Assembly: GCA_935421135.1 (NCBI GenBank)
Contig: OW285194.1
Location: forward strand, 1,944,501 to 2,008,500
DNA from: Bugulina stolonifera
Lineage: Eukaryota; Bryozoa; Gymnolaemata; Cheilostomatida; Bugulidae
DNA length: 64,000 bases
Direction of reading: 5' to 3'
The notes below the pieces were generated by a model. That model had not been told where the DNA came from and searched no databases. It saw nothing but the letters and a program-made list of their open reading frames with translations. How positions within the stretch are numbered: the first letter of the stretch is position 1; the number at the start of each line of letters is the position of its first letter. This document shows positions 47,740 through 58,400 of this stretch, one piece after another. Position numbers and translations under genes: made by a program.

Positions 47740-48580
47740 TGACTGTAGATGTCTTTTAGCTGGTTGTCTCCCCTGGAAGCAGCAATGAGTAGCAATCTCT
47801 AATAGCCATATAAATCATATCTTACTATATACAGTGTATAAGCAAATAACAATAATACTAATATGGTAATGAAATTGTGCGTGCGAGTATTTCGGGGTAC
47901 AAGTGGTGGAATGGTTCATGAGTGGTCCTTTGAACTTAGTTCCAATTCCATAACACTGAGCAGTGATAGCCTAGTTTTTAGTGCTTTATGCTATGACCCA
48001 TTTATAGGTCCATGCTATCAAGTCATGAGTTCTATCTATGCTGGTTTAGGACTTCAAGCTTTCCGATCCAGAGAACTTAGGCTGTTCTAGAAAATATAAC
48101 TCCAAACTGATTTTTTATAATAGATGTCTTTATTGAGATCCACGTAACGACTGATTTGATAACAGAAAACGTTTCCCTTTAATACAGTTACATTTCCAGT
48201 AACTTCCGGCAAAAAGTACGACCGTTTGAATATCAAACATTGTTTCATAGTTGTATTCTCTGAGAGGGCAACATACACACACGGGTAATTTCATATCTTG
48301 CTCTTGGAAATGCAAAAATATACATGTAGGTGGTACTACATGCAACAGGAGTAAAGCTGCTACAGTACTATTACTAGCTAATACATGTAGTATTTTCTAA
48401 TAACTACATGATTGTGTCTTTTTTGTGAAAGTTCCATAATAGTATATTTAAAATTTTTAATTTTAATTAGCTGATTAATAATATTATCATTATCAACTAA
48501 ATTATTTAAAATAAAAAATAAAAGGCAGTTATAAAATTACTGTATTTTCTTTGCAATATTTACATGCATTTAATCTGTAG
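47740..48580. other. intergenic with LTR-like scraps
   Basis: Includes a minus-orientation LTR scrap at about 48115-48260 (TCTTTATTGAGATCC and TTCCGGCAAAAAGTACGACC). No gene supported. Confidence 0.4.
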
Positions 48581-49066
48581 CAGCTCAGACCCAAACATCA
48601 TCTGGAGATACTCACCAAAATATCAAATACAACAGACTCCCAAGGAGACACAATCACTGGCTTTCGATGCTTCGCACTACTACGAAGCCAGATTTCGTTC
48701 GAAGTTATCCACTCCATTCGACGTGAGCATGTCCATGCTTCGCAGTGCATGCAGTAGACACCGGAGTTGTCTGTTCAATAGCATTATCCACTTCGTAGTC
48801 AAGTTTTATTTTGCTTTGTAGTTGTCTACTCCTACTGTATGTTGCTTATAAACATTTTACATGTGCATGTTATTGATAAATGATAAGTAAATATTATATT
48901 TCAGATCAAGTAATTTTGTTTATTAGATCATAATCAATATAATGCATACATCTGAATTAAAATAACACAATTAAGCATTGATATGTTATAATATCACAAA
49001 CAAGAGGTAAGTTAGTAGCAATAATCTAAAATAATTTTCCTTGATTAGTTTGGAAGTTAGCTTTCC

Positions 49067-49264
49067 TTGATCTGTGATGGTGAGGAAACTGTAGGGCAGG
49101 CTGCAGCTTGTTTGAAGGCTATTTTGCCAGCTTACATAAACTTGGTTAGCCCACAACTAAACCACCCCAGTGGTCTTTCCACCTCTACACCAGCAGGAAG
49201 AAGAATATTATCACTTTCACAAAATCATGAAATATTCATAGATGTAAAGAAGAAGCAGACATAG
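49067..49264 (+). CDS. coding patch inside the CACTA-like element
   Basis: A 65-codon patch (CDGEETVGQAAACLKAILPA, then PQLNHPSGLSTSTPAGRRIL) ending VKKKQT and TAG. It reads like real protein but I cannot assign a domain. The start is arbitrary and it may be an exon. Confidence 0.3.
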   Translation: MICDGEETVGQAAACLKAILPAYINLVSPQLNHPSGLSTSTPAGRRILSLSQNHEIFIDVKKKQT

Positions 49265-49460
49265 AAATAAGGAAAAGGAAACTAAACACTTCAACAATTA
49301 GTCAATATCAGGCACAGTATACATGTACCTAGCACTAGCATTCTCAACCACAATAGATGATAGGAGGGTTGTGAAAGATTGTTGTGAAGAAGCATGCAAG
49401 GAGACAGATATTGATATTGAAAGAGAGCTGAGGACAAGATTGAGGGGTAAAAGATGGTTG

Positions 49461-49649
49461 TTAGAAAGGTGCACGTGGAGTGTTATATTGTGCTGATGGT
49501 GTTGGATATACAAAAGAAGTAGATGGTGTGTATGTATGATATTGATCGTGTGGAGTAGACGGTGATTGCATAGTGGCTGGCTTCTCTGCAATGTTGGAAG
49601 ATTGACTGACAAATAATTTACGCATTACAGAAGAGAAGTCTTCCATCAA
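49461..49649 (-). CDS. minus-strand coding patch inside the CACTA-like element
   Basis: 62 residues starting MEDFSSVMRKLFVSQ, then Pro/Ser/Thr/Tyr-rich (PSAQYNTPRAPF). It resembles the low-complexity tail of a DNA-binding accessory protein such as those encoded by some DNA transposons; the identity is not established. Another minus patch, LGEEDRALIAGEMEGRLKVQ, at about 50540-50600 may belong to the same gene. Confidence 0.3.
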   Translation of the reverse strand: MMEDFSSVMRKLFVSQSSNIAEKPATMQSPSTPHDQYHTYTPSTSFVYPTPSAQYNTPRAPF

Positions 49650-51180
49650 GACCCTGTTTGACTATAAATTATCCTGCTAAAGGCTTCCATATTGACTGCT
49701 CGCAGCGCTCCATTTCTTGGCAGAGTTTCGGTATAGAGAGTTGAGAGTGTTCTATGTCTGTAAACAGAAGAGAAAGCATTCATCCAGCATTTCATAATAT
49801 TCATGCTGATATCAAGCAATAAAAGCTAAATATGGTGATCTGAAGCTGTGGACATTCATTAGCAACAGATTAATGTGACAGATTATTGTGCGAATCTCTT
49901 CTGTTGTTGGTTTTGCAAACTTATGAGAGTATGACTTATCAACATAACAAAAACAGTCACATCAAAGGGAGCCTGCAAGAGAGATTATTAGCTGAGTAAA
50001 GTAGAGTAGGATAGGATTCATAGGAAGCATAGAACAGTTATTCATTAGAATGTAAAACTATTTGAATGACAGTAGTTTAACCAAGCATGCAGTGTGGATA
50101 GGTTACAGGTCATTCCACTTGCACCAAAGGTAGAAGACAGCACATAAATACATGTATACTTATCTGAATTTTTAATGTGCAGAATATCCTGGAACATATA
50201 TTCATATAGATACAGAATATTTTTTAACATGATTGTATTGTAAAGCACAAATTACCAAAATTAAATACATATATTTTCTCTAATAAATAGTATAAAATTT
50301 ATAATAATAGTAAGCAAATCAATCAATTTACCGTTGCAATAAATTTATAATAAATACGATTTTATTATAAATTTATTGTAATGGAATGACCAGGGTTAAT
50401 AGATCGATTTGCTTATTATTAGAAAAAATATGGTGCATTTTGATAAATTCAATTCAATTTCTTCCTTTTGAAAACGATCGGTCATAAATAAAATATTATT
50501 CCATGTTGATGTATGTAGGCCCTAGTTATACCTGATTTTGAACTTTCAGTCTTCCTTCCATTTCACCTGCTATTAGTGCCCTGTCTTCTTCTCCCAAGCA
50601 GTAGTATGATTTTCATTTACAATGTTGTTAGACCAACTAACTTAAACTCAAACTAAAACTTAACTAACTTTAGCTGACAAATTATGAAATTTAGAAATTA
50701 ATCTTTTCGTGTTGGATTGCCACCTTTCAACAATATTTCTGAAAGATTTCGTTTCTTTTACCAAAGCTTAAAATATTAATATTTCATCGTCTTCTACGAA
50801 GCAACCATGGTAGCTAACAGTTTTGAAAAGAGAATTAAAATTAAATTTATGCTACTCAACAATTCATAAAAACCTCCAACGGAAACGAGCACTTGCAGTC
50901 GACCTTTTGAACCCACGATAGATTCTTTCCCACAAACCCTGCAAACCGCTTCGAATGAACCATTCCATACTTCGAAGCGATGACTCGCTTCGCATGGCTT
51001 CGTAGCGGTCATTCGAAGCAAAAAATCATACGAAGTCATTCGCAGTATCCCATTCCATGCTTCGCAGGGACAGACAATTCGAAGTACTTCGAAGCATCGA
51101 AAGCCAGTGAATATCAGGTGAAGCATTGTGCTGCGCAGTATGCAGACGCATTGCATAACAGTACAACGTTACGCAACTAA

Positions 51181-52021
51181 CATTCAATGTGAAGTTAGAC
51201 AATGACCCAAAGTATTTACGTACAACATTATAGACACGACAAATAAAGATTAGATACAGTCCATTTACAACATTGTGTACTATTTTACTGTAATGTGTTT
51301 ACAATAATGTAATTTGATAGATACATGATTGTCAAGCTGCATGTACATGTATGTTTTTAATAGATATCGATAGTTAGTGAGTCATCACAGTATTGAAGTG
51401 GATTGTGGTCGCGCTGCGCTGTTTTAATATTCTGACAGATGCCCTGTACATCAGTATCAGTATGGAGTAATAGAATATAACATTGTAACATGACAGTGAT
51501 TCTTATACATACAGTTGGTCTCCACCCAAAGGCTTTAACATATTATTTATTGTAATAGCTGGAGAGACAAGAACAAAGTAATTGAGTTGAGTATGGTGAG
51601 TGTGTAGGAATCAGCGAACATAGTGACCAAAATTAGGTACATGTAAAAGCTTGAACATTTGTTTTCTCGACCTGTTTCTCACAAACAACTTTTGTAGTGA
51701 TGATAGACATGTACAACGTACATGTACATTGTATATGCACATAGTTTATATGCACTGTATATTGATGGACATCCAGGAAAGAATATGGTGACAGAATGAG
51801 AAATTACATAAAAAATCCCGCAAAACTTTTCCTTGATGTCAGAGGAGTTGCTCTCTGTCTGATTCATTCATACTCAGGTGAAGGCAAAGGCACGTTGCAC
51901 TCATACATTGTGATGTTACTTCTCATAGATTATTGATACAAAATATCATTTTCGGCAGCAAATTATATTCCAGAGCCATAATCAGAATGCAGCACTTAAG
52001 GAGTTGACTTCTTTTTGATAG
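51181..52021. other. intergenic, nothing recognised
   Basis: AT-rich sequence; no exon or repeat family that I can support. Confidence 0.4.
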
Positions 52022-52138
52022 GAGAAGTCATAACCAGCTTCTTCAGTATCTATTCATACACTCAAAGACAAAAATTAATCGAGACCAAGAACTGTTTGAT
52101 CAGTTATATATACAAAGGCAGATTCATAATGAATATTG
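52022..52138 (+). CDS. isolated candidate internal exon
   Basis: It is bounded by TTTTTGATAG and GTAGTA. The frame reads RSHNQLLQYLFIHSKTKINR, then DQELFDQLYIQRQ: helical and charged, with protein-like composition. No partner exon in matching phase was found nearby, so it may be a gene relic. Confidence 0.25.
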
Positions 52139-52986
52139 GTAGTATTCCTATGTAGCAGAAACACCTATCATTTGGAGAAGCGCGTGGCTATAAGCAGATG
52201 AACTAACTATTTTTTGATCTTTCTCTCCAAAGAATCCCAGTCGGTTCAACTATACTTCTGGGCAGTGTACAAAGTTTGATGTGATGCTGTCAGTTTTGTG
52301 TAGCTTATTCATACACTGCAGAGTATTGGGTGAGAGACCAAAAATTAACCATACCCACAGGGCTGGAAAGGAGACCATAGACCATAGACATGGAGGTGGA
52401 AATAATTGGCATGCTTTCTTAAAATGTGAAATTTACACAATACACAATTTTAAGTGTATGCTTATGAGCAGGAGCTATTAGATATTGATAATACATTGTA
52501 TAATTGTGTAGTATTTATACATGTACATGTGCATTGTAGCAGTCTACACTAGTAATAACTCTGGCCCATAATAATCATACTACATGTATATTATGTATTG
52601 TGTGTTGGAGAGATAAGGATATTTCCTTGTATCTGTCAGTTTTATGACTTAACCTTCGAACCCGCTTTACTAGCTATCCTATCACAGTCTGTTAATTCAC
52701 CAAATTATGTATCTATCTAGCAAACAGTGAGCACATTGGTCACACGCCATCACTTCCTTTGATCATCCAATAAAACTAGCTAATGGCTCTCATGAATGTA
52801 TTATCATTACACTATTATTCACTAGCTGACATATTATCACAAAGATGATAAATCACATCATCCTTATATTATTTGTGACATACAGATCGCATTTCACTTT
52901 ATGGCCGACTAGAATTGGATACACTTGTGCTACAGTAAGTATTGTATGTTATTACATGTAGCTTCACACATTACACACTGTAGTAC
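52139..52986. other. intergenic, nothing recognised
   Basis: AT-rich sequence upstream of the solo LTR; no convincing gene. Confidence 0.4.
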
Positions 52987-53661
52987 TGTAATGGTACGCA
53001 CAGTCGTCTCCTATCACCTGACACTCATTATTATGTGTGCTTACATGTATATATCTGCTTGCATACTGTACTACTTACCTATATACCATTGTACATTCAT
53101 GTATGGCAATTACTGAGTCTTTTAGTGCCTTTTATACCCATGTAAAGAGGCCCGACCTCTCAGAATCACTTGATATTCATTTTTTACATGAATTGGATGA
53201 TTATAAGCAACTTTTGTATAACCCGACCCATTTTGGGTCGGCCGTCGGGCTTCCGGCCGCCATGTAGTTGCGCAACTTCCGGACGACCTTGTGTCGTCTT
53301 TTCCCCACACTACGTCGGGCGGAAGTTCTTATACTATATAAAGGACACTGTTTTATCGTTTGTTGTCTCAGTCTTTGCTTGGCTTTCAATAAAGACACAT
53401 CTATACTTGATACAGAGACTTTCACTTCCTTTGGTCTGGGCATTCGCTTAGCGAACCGCCTACTAGGTTGGATCACTCTCTTTCATAGTATAGTCTGAAG
53501 GCTAGACTTGGGACCAGATGGGTCGTCTCTGGTAGTACTTGGACTACTGAGACCGCTCGATCTTTCATGTAATGAGAAGGCCTAGCACCACTCATAGGCA
53601 CTTCAGTTTTGGGTCGGCAGTCGTCCAAGGACTACCGCACGAAATACCAGAAACCATTACA
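52987..53661 (+). repeat. solo LTR (675 bp) with perfect 4-bp duplication
   Basis: It runs TGTAATGGTACGC to CCATTACA, flanked by GTAC on both sides (52983-52986 and 53662-53665). It has the family's ACTATATAAAGG and TCAATAAAGACAC regions. Confidence 0.95.
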
Positions 53662-54591
53662 GTACTTCACCTTTGGTATTCAGTTATTCTGCAATGTTAT
53701 ATCTAATGCCTTATCATAATAGTGATCCATTTTGTAAATTAATGTTATTATAGAGCTATCATCATGGAGTAGCTAAGATAATGAATGTGTAATAAAGTGG
53801 TCAAGAAGGCAAACTACGCCAGGGTTCACTATGACAATGCCTCACCTTCTCTATTTATAAATATATGTTATTATGATTATTATTTGATATTTTTTAATAA
53901 AGTGATGGAGCATTGTATCTAAAAAATCTCGCTTCTCTTCATGTATGAACTGTATATGTAACTATTGATTATCATTTGACCACAAAAATACCAGATGACA
54001 GGAGTATACCAAATGGAAACAACATCATATTTTGTGTTGTGAGCAGAAGAAGTTGTATCGCAGTAGACTGAATTTGATTCTCCATCGTCAAATGAGGACA
54101 CACCTATCCCAGTTATTGTACTCTGTATTTAGATACCCTAGATGGATTTACACTTTGTTCCTTCTGATGAAACACAATTCCTGTCATTATTACAGTGTTA
54201 GCAGAGATCAAGGGTCAAGGGTCAACCTGCCACTGGTTGTGTCATTGAACCATCAATTGTGTATTAATAGAAATTGTACTAACTGCTGTACAATCATTGT
54301 GTTGGGAGTTTTACCCCTGTAGCTACATCAATTCCCTAAACTCACTTATTCTACATGTACATGTAATCTGAACTTTGTTAACTTAAAAAATAGTGGCAAA
54401 AGGATTATGTTGTTTCTTTTGTAGAGTATAACACTTAACAAGGTATGCACACCAAACCTAGTTATATTATTTTAATATAAAGCCTTCACGTTTATTGCTA
54501 TTTGTAATATATACTAGTCATACAATCTACTGGGAGGTAACTTACTGATAACTTTCAATATTGTTATATTGTGGAAAGATTCATTGGGAGC
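53662..54591. other. intergenic, nothing recognised
   Basis: AT-rich; includes a short GATCAAGGGTCAAGGGTCAA direct repeat near 54208. No gene seen. Confidence 0.4.
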
Positions 54592-54760
54592 AACTGTGAC
54601 CTAGTGAATAGGGTTCTGGACTCTCATGTAGGAGATCCAAGTTCAAGTCTCCTAAAAGGTTGTTGGTGGTGTTAGGAAGGGCATATGATCTCATGATGCT
54701 CCTGTGCTACTTTATTTGCTTTGCCATTGATAGAGCGCCTTTCTACTCCAAAAAGTAGAA
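54592..54760 (+). repeat. tRNA-derived SINE
   Basis: CTGTGACCTAGTGAATAGGG fits box A and GATCCAAGTTCAAGTCTCC fits box B at tRNA spacing, followed by an unrelated body (GGTGTTAGGAAGGGCATATG) and an AT-rich end. This is the usual layout of a tRNA-derived SINE. Confidence 0.6.
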
Positions 54761-54859
54761 AAGTTATGACTTCTTTAGAATCATCATATGACAGTTTTTA
54801 TGCAGGAAATTTATCTTTTGAGCAGTCAGATATTGTCTCACATCTATGAAAAAGGAAAA

Positions 54860-54930
54860 TCTCTGAGTGGGGTTTGAACCCGGGCCGCTACGGCACCTAA
54901 TCGCCTAGCACAGTGAACAGTAAACATTGT
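54860..54930 (-). repeat. second tRNA-derived fragment
   Basis: On the minus strand a box-A-like GTGCTAGGCGATTAGGTG precedes GGGTTCAAACCCC (box B). It lacks proper acceptor pairing, so it is a SINE head or tRNA relic. A further box-B-like word (CAGGTTCAAACCTC) lies at about 55216. Confidence 0.5.
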
Positions 54931-55482
54931 AGATGTATATTCATTCACCTTCCATGGTAGCTTGGGTCTATGATGGTACATCAGGGTTCACAGTTGTAGA
55001 CTATGGTTCTATTAAACTGCATTCTCAAATGGATGCACATTCATGTAAAACAGGTACAATGTAAATTCAATCATGCATGTCTTACAAAGCAAGTAAAAGC
55101 AAGTAAGCAATAATACAAAGCGTAATCCAATATTACATGTACATGTAAGTTTACCCATGAGATCAGCATTTTTCCTGTTTCTCACTATACATTTATACAT
55201 GTATATGTAACCCCAGGTTCAAACCTCAGTCAGGGACTGGTATTTTCATGAATCTGAAACAAGTCTCTGGCTACACAAAAATAATATTTCCTTGCTAAAA
55301 ATACATCAATACATGTACTGTAGGTAGTTTTGAATCGTTCTTTCTGCTTGTCTTCCACACAGGAAATATGTGCATGTCTGTGATTGCTCCCCGCTGGCTG
55401 ATTGCCATTATGTGTAACATTTGTGAAGGGATAAGTTCATGGTGTAAAAATGTGTATTATGGTTCTTACAGGATTTATAAAG

Positions 55483-58400
55483 ATGGCTGATAATAAAGAA
55501 GAGAGGTGTGTCTATTGCTTGTCTACACCCATCGAGCCAAGACAGCTACCATGTCATCATGTATCTTGCTTGCAGTGTCTCAGCGATGACTTCATGCAGC
55601 GCCATGGATTGACATGTGCCATTTGCAGGTGCATTTTAGTCTCATCTGTCCAAATACCTTTCTGTACATGTACATTGTAAGTTACTGTAAGTCACTTGTA
55701 AGTCACCTGTAAGTCACCTGTAAGTCACCTGTAAGTCACCTGTAAGTCACCTGTAAGTCACATTGTAAGTTACCTGTAAGTCACATTGTAAGTTACCTGG
55801 TTTCAATATGCATCCAACCAAAATTAAACTATACATTAAAACACACAGTTCAGCGCTCATGTCTTTTATAGAAGAGACTTCCCTGGAATAGAGTTACATC
55901 ATTTACCCAAACTGCATCCAGGTGGAAGTGTAGAGGTCTGTGACAGCAAAGATTGTAAAAACCTAGCCGAGACCAAGTGCCTAGACCGTGAACTTAAGTT
56001 GGGCTCTCAACATTGGAAGGTAATATTTAACAAAGTTAGTAACATGCCTAACAACACAGGCCACATTGGAATAATTTGAAATTGTTGTGAGTTGTCTCCC
56101 AACACCTGCATTTACCCCAGCTGTATAGTCTTGGGTAAATATCAAAGTGCTCACAGTAGAGATGCAGATACATTGTACTTATCTAAAATGGTAAGAATTC
56201 TCAAAACTTCTATACTTTATTGCTCTTTTTTTATAAATTTATGCTTCATCTACAGTGCAACCGTATTTCTCTTTCAGTTAGATGTAGTAGTATGAAATAA
56301 TATTAATGTGTCATATTCTCTTAGGATCATGATGGGGATCACAATGATGACTCACTAGTAACTCGTGGTCACCATACCTCTAGTAGTACTCAATCGGATA
56401 ATTGTGAAGAACACCAGAAACCTGCGACGAAAGCATGTGAAGTCTGTAACCAACTTTTCTGTCCACATTGCATTGACTCTGGAGGTAGCAAAGGTATACT
56501 TATTAAATGCTCAAGATATGAATGAATATGAAATGTATGACACCAAGTGTATGGTACCAAGTGAAAAGAGATTCAGTCTGCATGAAACTGAACTTCAAAA
56601 TTTATGCGAAACCAGATTCTGAGCCATGTGAAACTAAAAGTTTATCTAAAGTTAAAACATTGAAATGAGATTGAATTGAAATTTAGAATATTGACGCAAT
56701 TGAGTATAAAATAAAATTGAAACATTAGTTTCACATGGTCTAGCATGAATAGGCAATGGTGCTGACTCTTCTTTATATATGAGCAACTTCTTAAATAACA
56801 GTGTATTTTCTTAACAAGTCCGCTGTTATGGGGTGTTAGATAAATCAGTACTTGATACCATTAGGCTACTCGGCAATTGTATAAAGGGCAAGGTCACACG
56901 GATACGAGAACAGGTCAGTACAGTTTCAAAGCAGCAGTGGGACAGTGGACAGTGGTCAGTGCTACTCTTAACCTACATGTATGTCCTTCGGTTGCTGTCA
57001 TGAAACTTAGCCATCCTCATCAACAGACCTCAGAAACTTAATCTTGTACATGTATGAGTGACAGGAGCTATGCTCTGGGTGAAAGAGCTCACCTTCCACA
57101 ACAGGGGTGCATGATTTCAAACCTGTGACCACTAACACTGTCCTTGCCACCCCAATGTGTACCTGCCCGCTGTGCATTGCACATAATATTAAGATTTACC
57201 ATACTATAATTTGCACTGCAATATTAACTTATATAATAATTATATTAAATTATATAATTATATTCTTAAAAGGAACATCCAAGCACAAGCTTGTTGACTT
57301 GGTTGTCTGGGAAAAGCAACTTGTGTCTAAGCTAACAAAACTCAAACATATGACATTTGTAAAAAGAGATAAACTCATTTCACTTCACAAAACTGCTGAG
57401 AGACTTCAAGAAGAGAAATCAGAGGAAGCCAATGAACAAGTATGTCACTAAAATAATTTGTAACTCTCAAATTTATCATCTGGTCTCTCAGACTTTCACT
57501 GCAAATTTTGGCCCCCTACCCACAATAGACACATCCAACCAGAATGAACGCTACCACCCACAATGGATACCCCACCCAAATTCTTAATCTCCCTGATTTC
57601 TATCAGTGAAACTCAGCAAGCCTGTCGCGAAATATTAATAGCAACAGCATTGCACCGACATCAAGCACAGTGTTCAATATAAACCATCATTTTGTTCACT
57701 ATCATGCAGTGTCAGCTTTTCTCAAAGTGATGGAGCTTACCCTAAAGCAGAACTGGTGTGAGAACTGTTACATTCAATGAGAATAGTGGTTTTTTCTACT
57801 GTTGTTGTTATGGCACATCAGAGTTTCTTAGCTATGCAAATCCAGAGAATAAATCTGCAATGTTTTCATGACAATAATTGTTTTATAATCAGTTCTGGTA
57901 GATGTGTAATTTATGATCTAAATTTAACAGTATTTCAACAGCTACTGTAATTTAAAGTGCATAAGTAGTAAAATTGTTGCTATGTTGTATCTTTTTAGCA
58001 TCGGCTAACCTTAGAGGCACAATCTGTCTGCATCATGTCGGAACAAAATTTGGAGAAACATGATAAAATATTTAAGGAACTACGTGTAAGTGGTGGAACC
58101 TCAGCTGAAAGTGTGATTGAGAAAGCTAAGCTAGTACAAATCTGTTCAGAAGCAATGTCAGAAGTAGATGCAGTGTTTGAGAACTGTCAGAAGAAGTTGA
58201 ACACTTTTTTAAACTCTCAAGGTGATGTTATACATGTACATGTATTTACCATTGATGTGTTTAGAAACATTGTCCCTGGTAACTGGTTGTGAGGGCAGGT
58301 TTAGTTTAACTAATATAAATTACATATTTTTCCCACATTAGGCATGCATGTGCCTGTAACGCAATGCAAGATACCCATATACATGTATATTGTACATTTT

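Larger units (their letters stand above)
48655..51109. mobile_element. CACTA-like DNA transposon (2455 bp)
   Basis: The 20-bp inverted termini CACTGGCTTTCGATGCTTCG are exact at both ends, with AAT flanking on each side (48652-48654, 51110-51112) as a 3-bp target duplication. Both subterminal regions (about 200 bp left, 350 bp right) are dense in TTCGAAG/CTTCG words in both orientations, a pattern typical of CACTA/EnSpm ends. The interior has coding-looking patches (49067-49264 plus; 49461-49649 minus; minus at about 50540-50610) but no recognisable transposase, so it is probably non-autonomous or decayed. A Harbinger-type origin is an alternative because of the 3-bp duplication. Confidence 0.75.
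48581..51180 (+). pseudogene. short coding exon split by a DNA transposon
   Basis: After an acceptor-like CTGTAG, the frame reads SSDPNIIWRYSPKYQIQ up to the element start at 48655. Beyond the element and its second AAT copy, the same frame resumes as YQVKHCAAQYADALHNS and ends in TAA at 51178-51180. In total 47 codons stay open across the insertion scar. This suggests, but does not prove, that the element landed in a terminal exon. No upstream exons were identified. Confidence 0.4.

Noticed and set aside
56092..56295. Extra exon between TRIM exons 2 and 3 (ending before GTAAGA at 56192)
   Set aside because: Exons 2 and 3 already join in phase 0, and including this segment would add an in-frame stop or need an unsupported acceptor.
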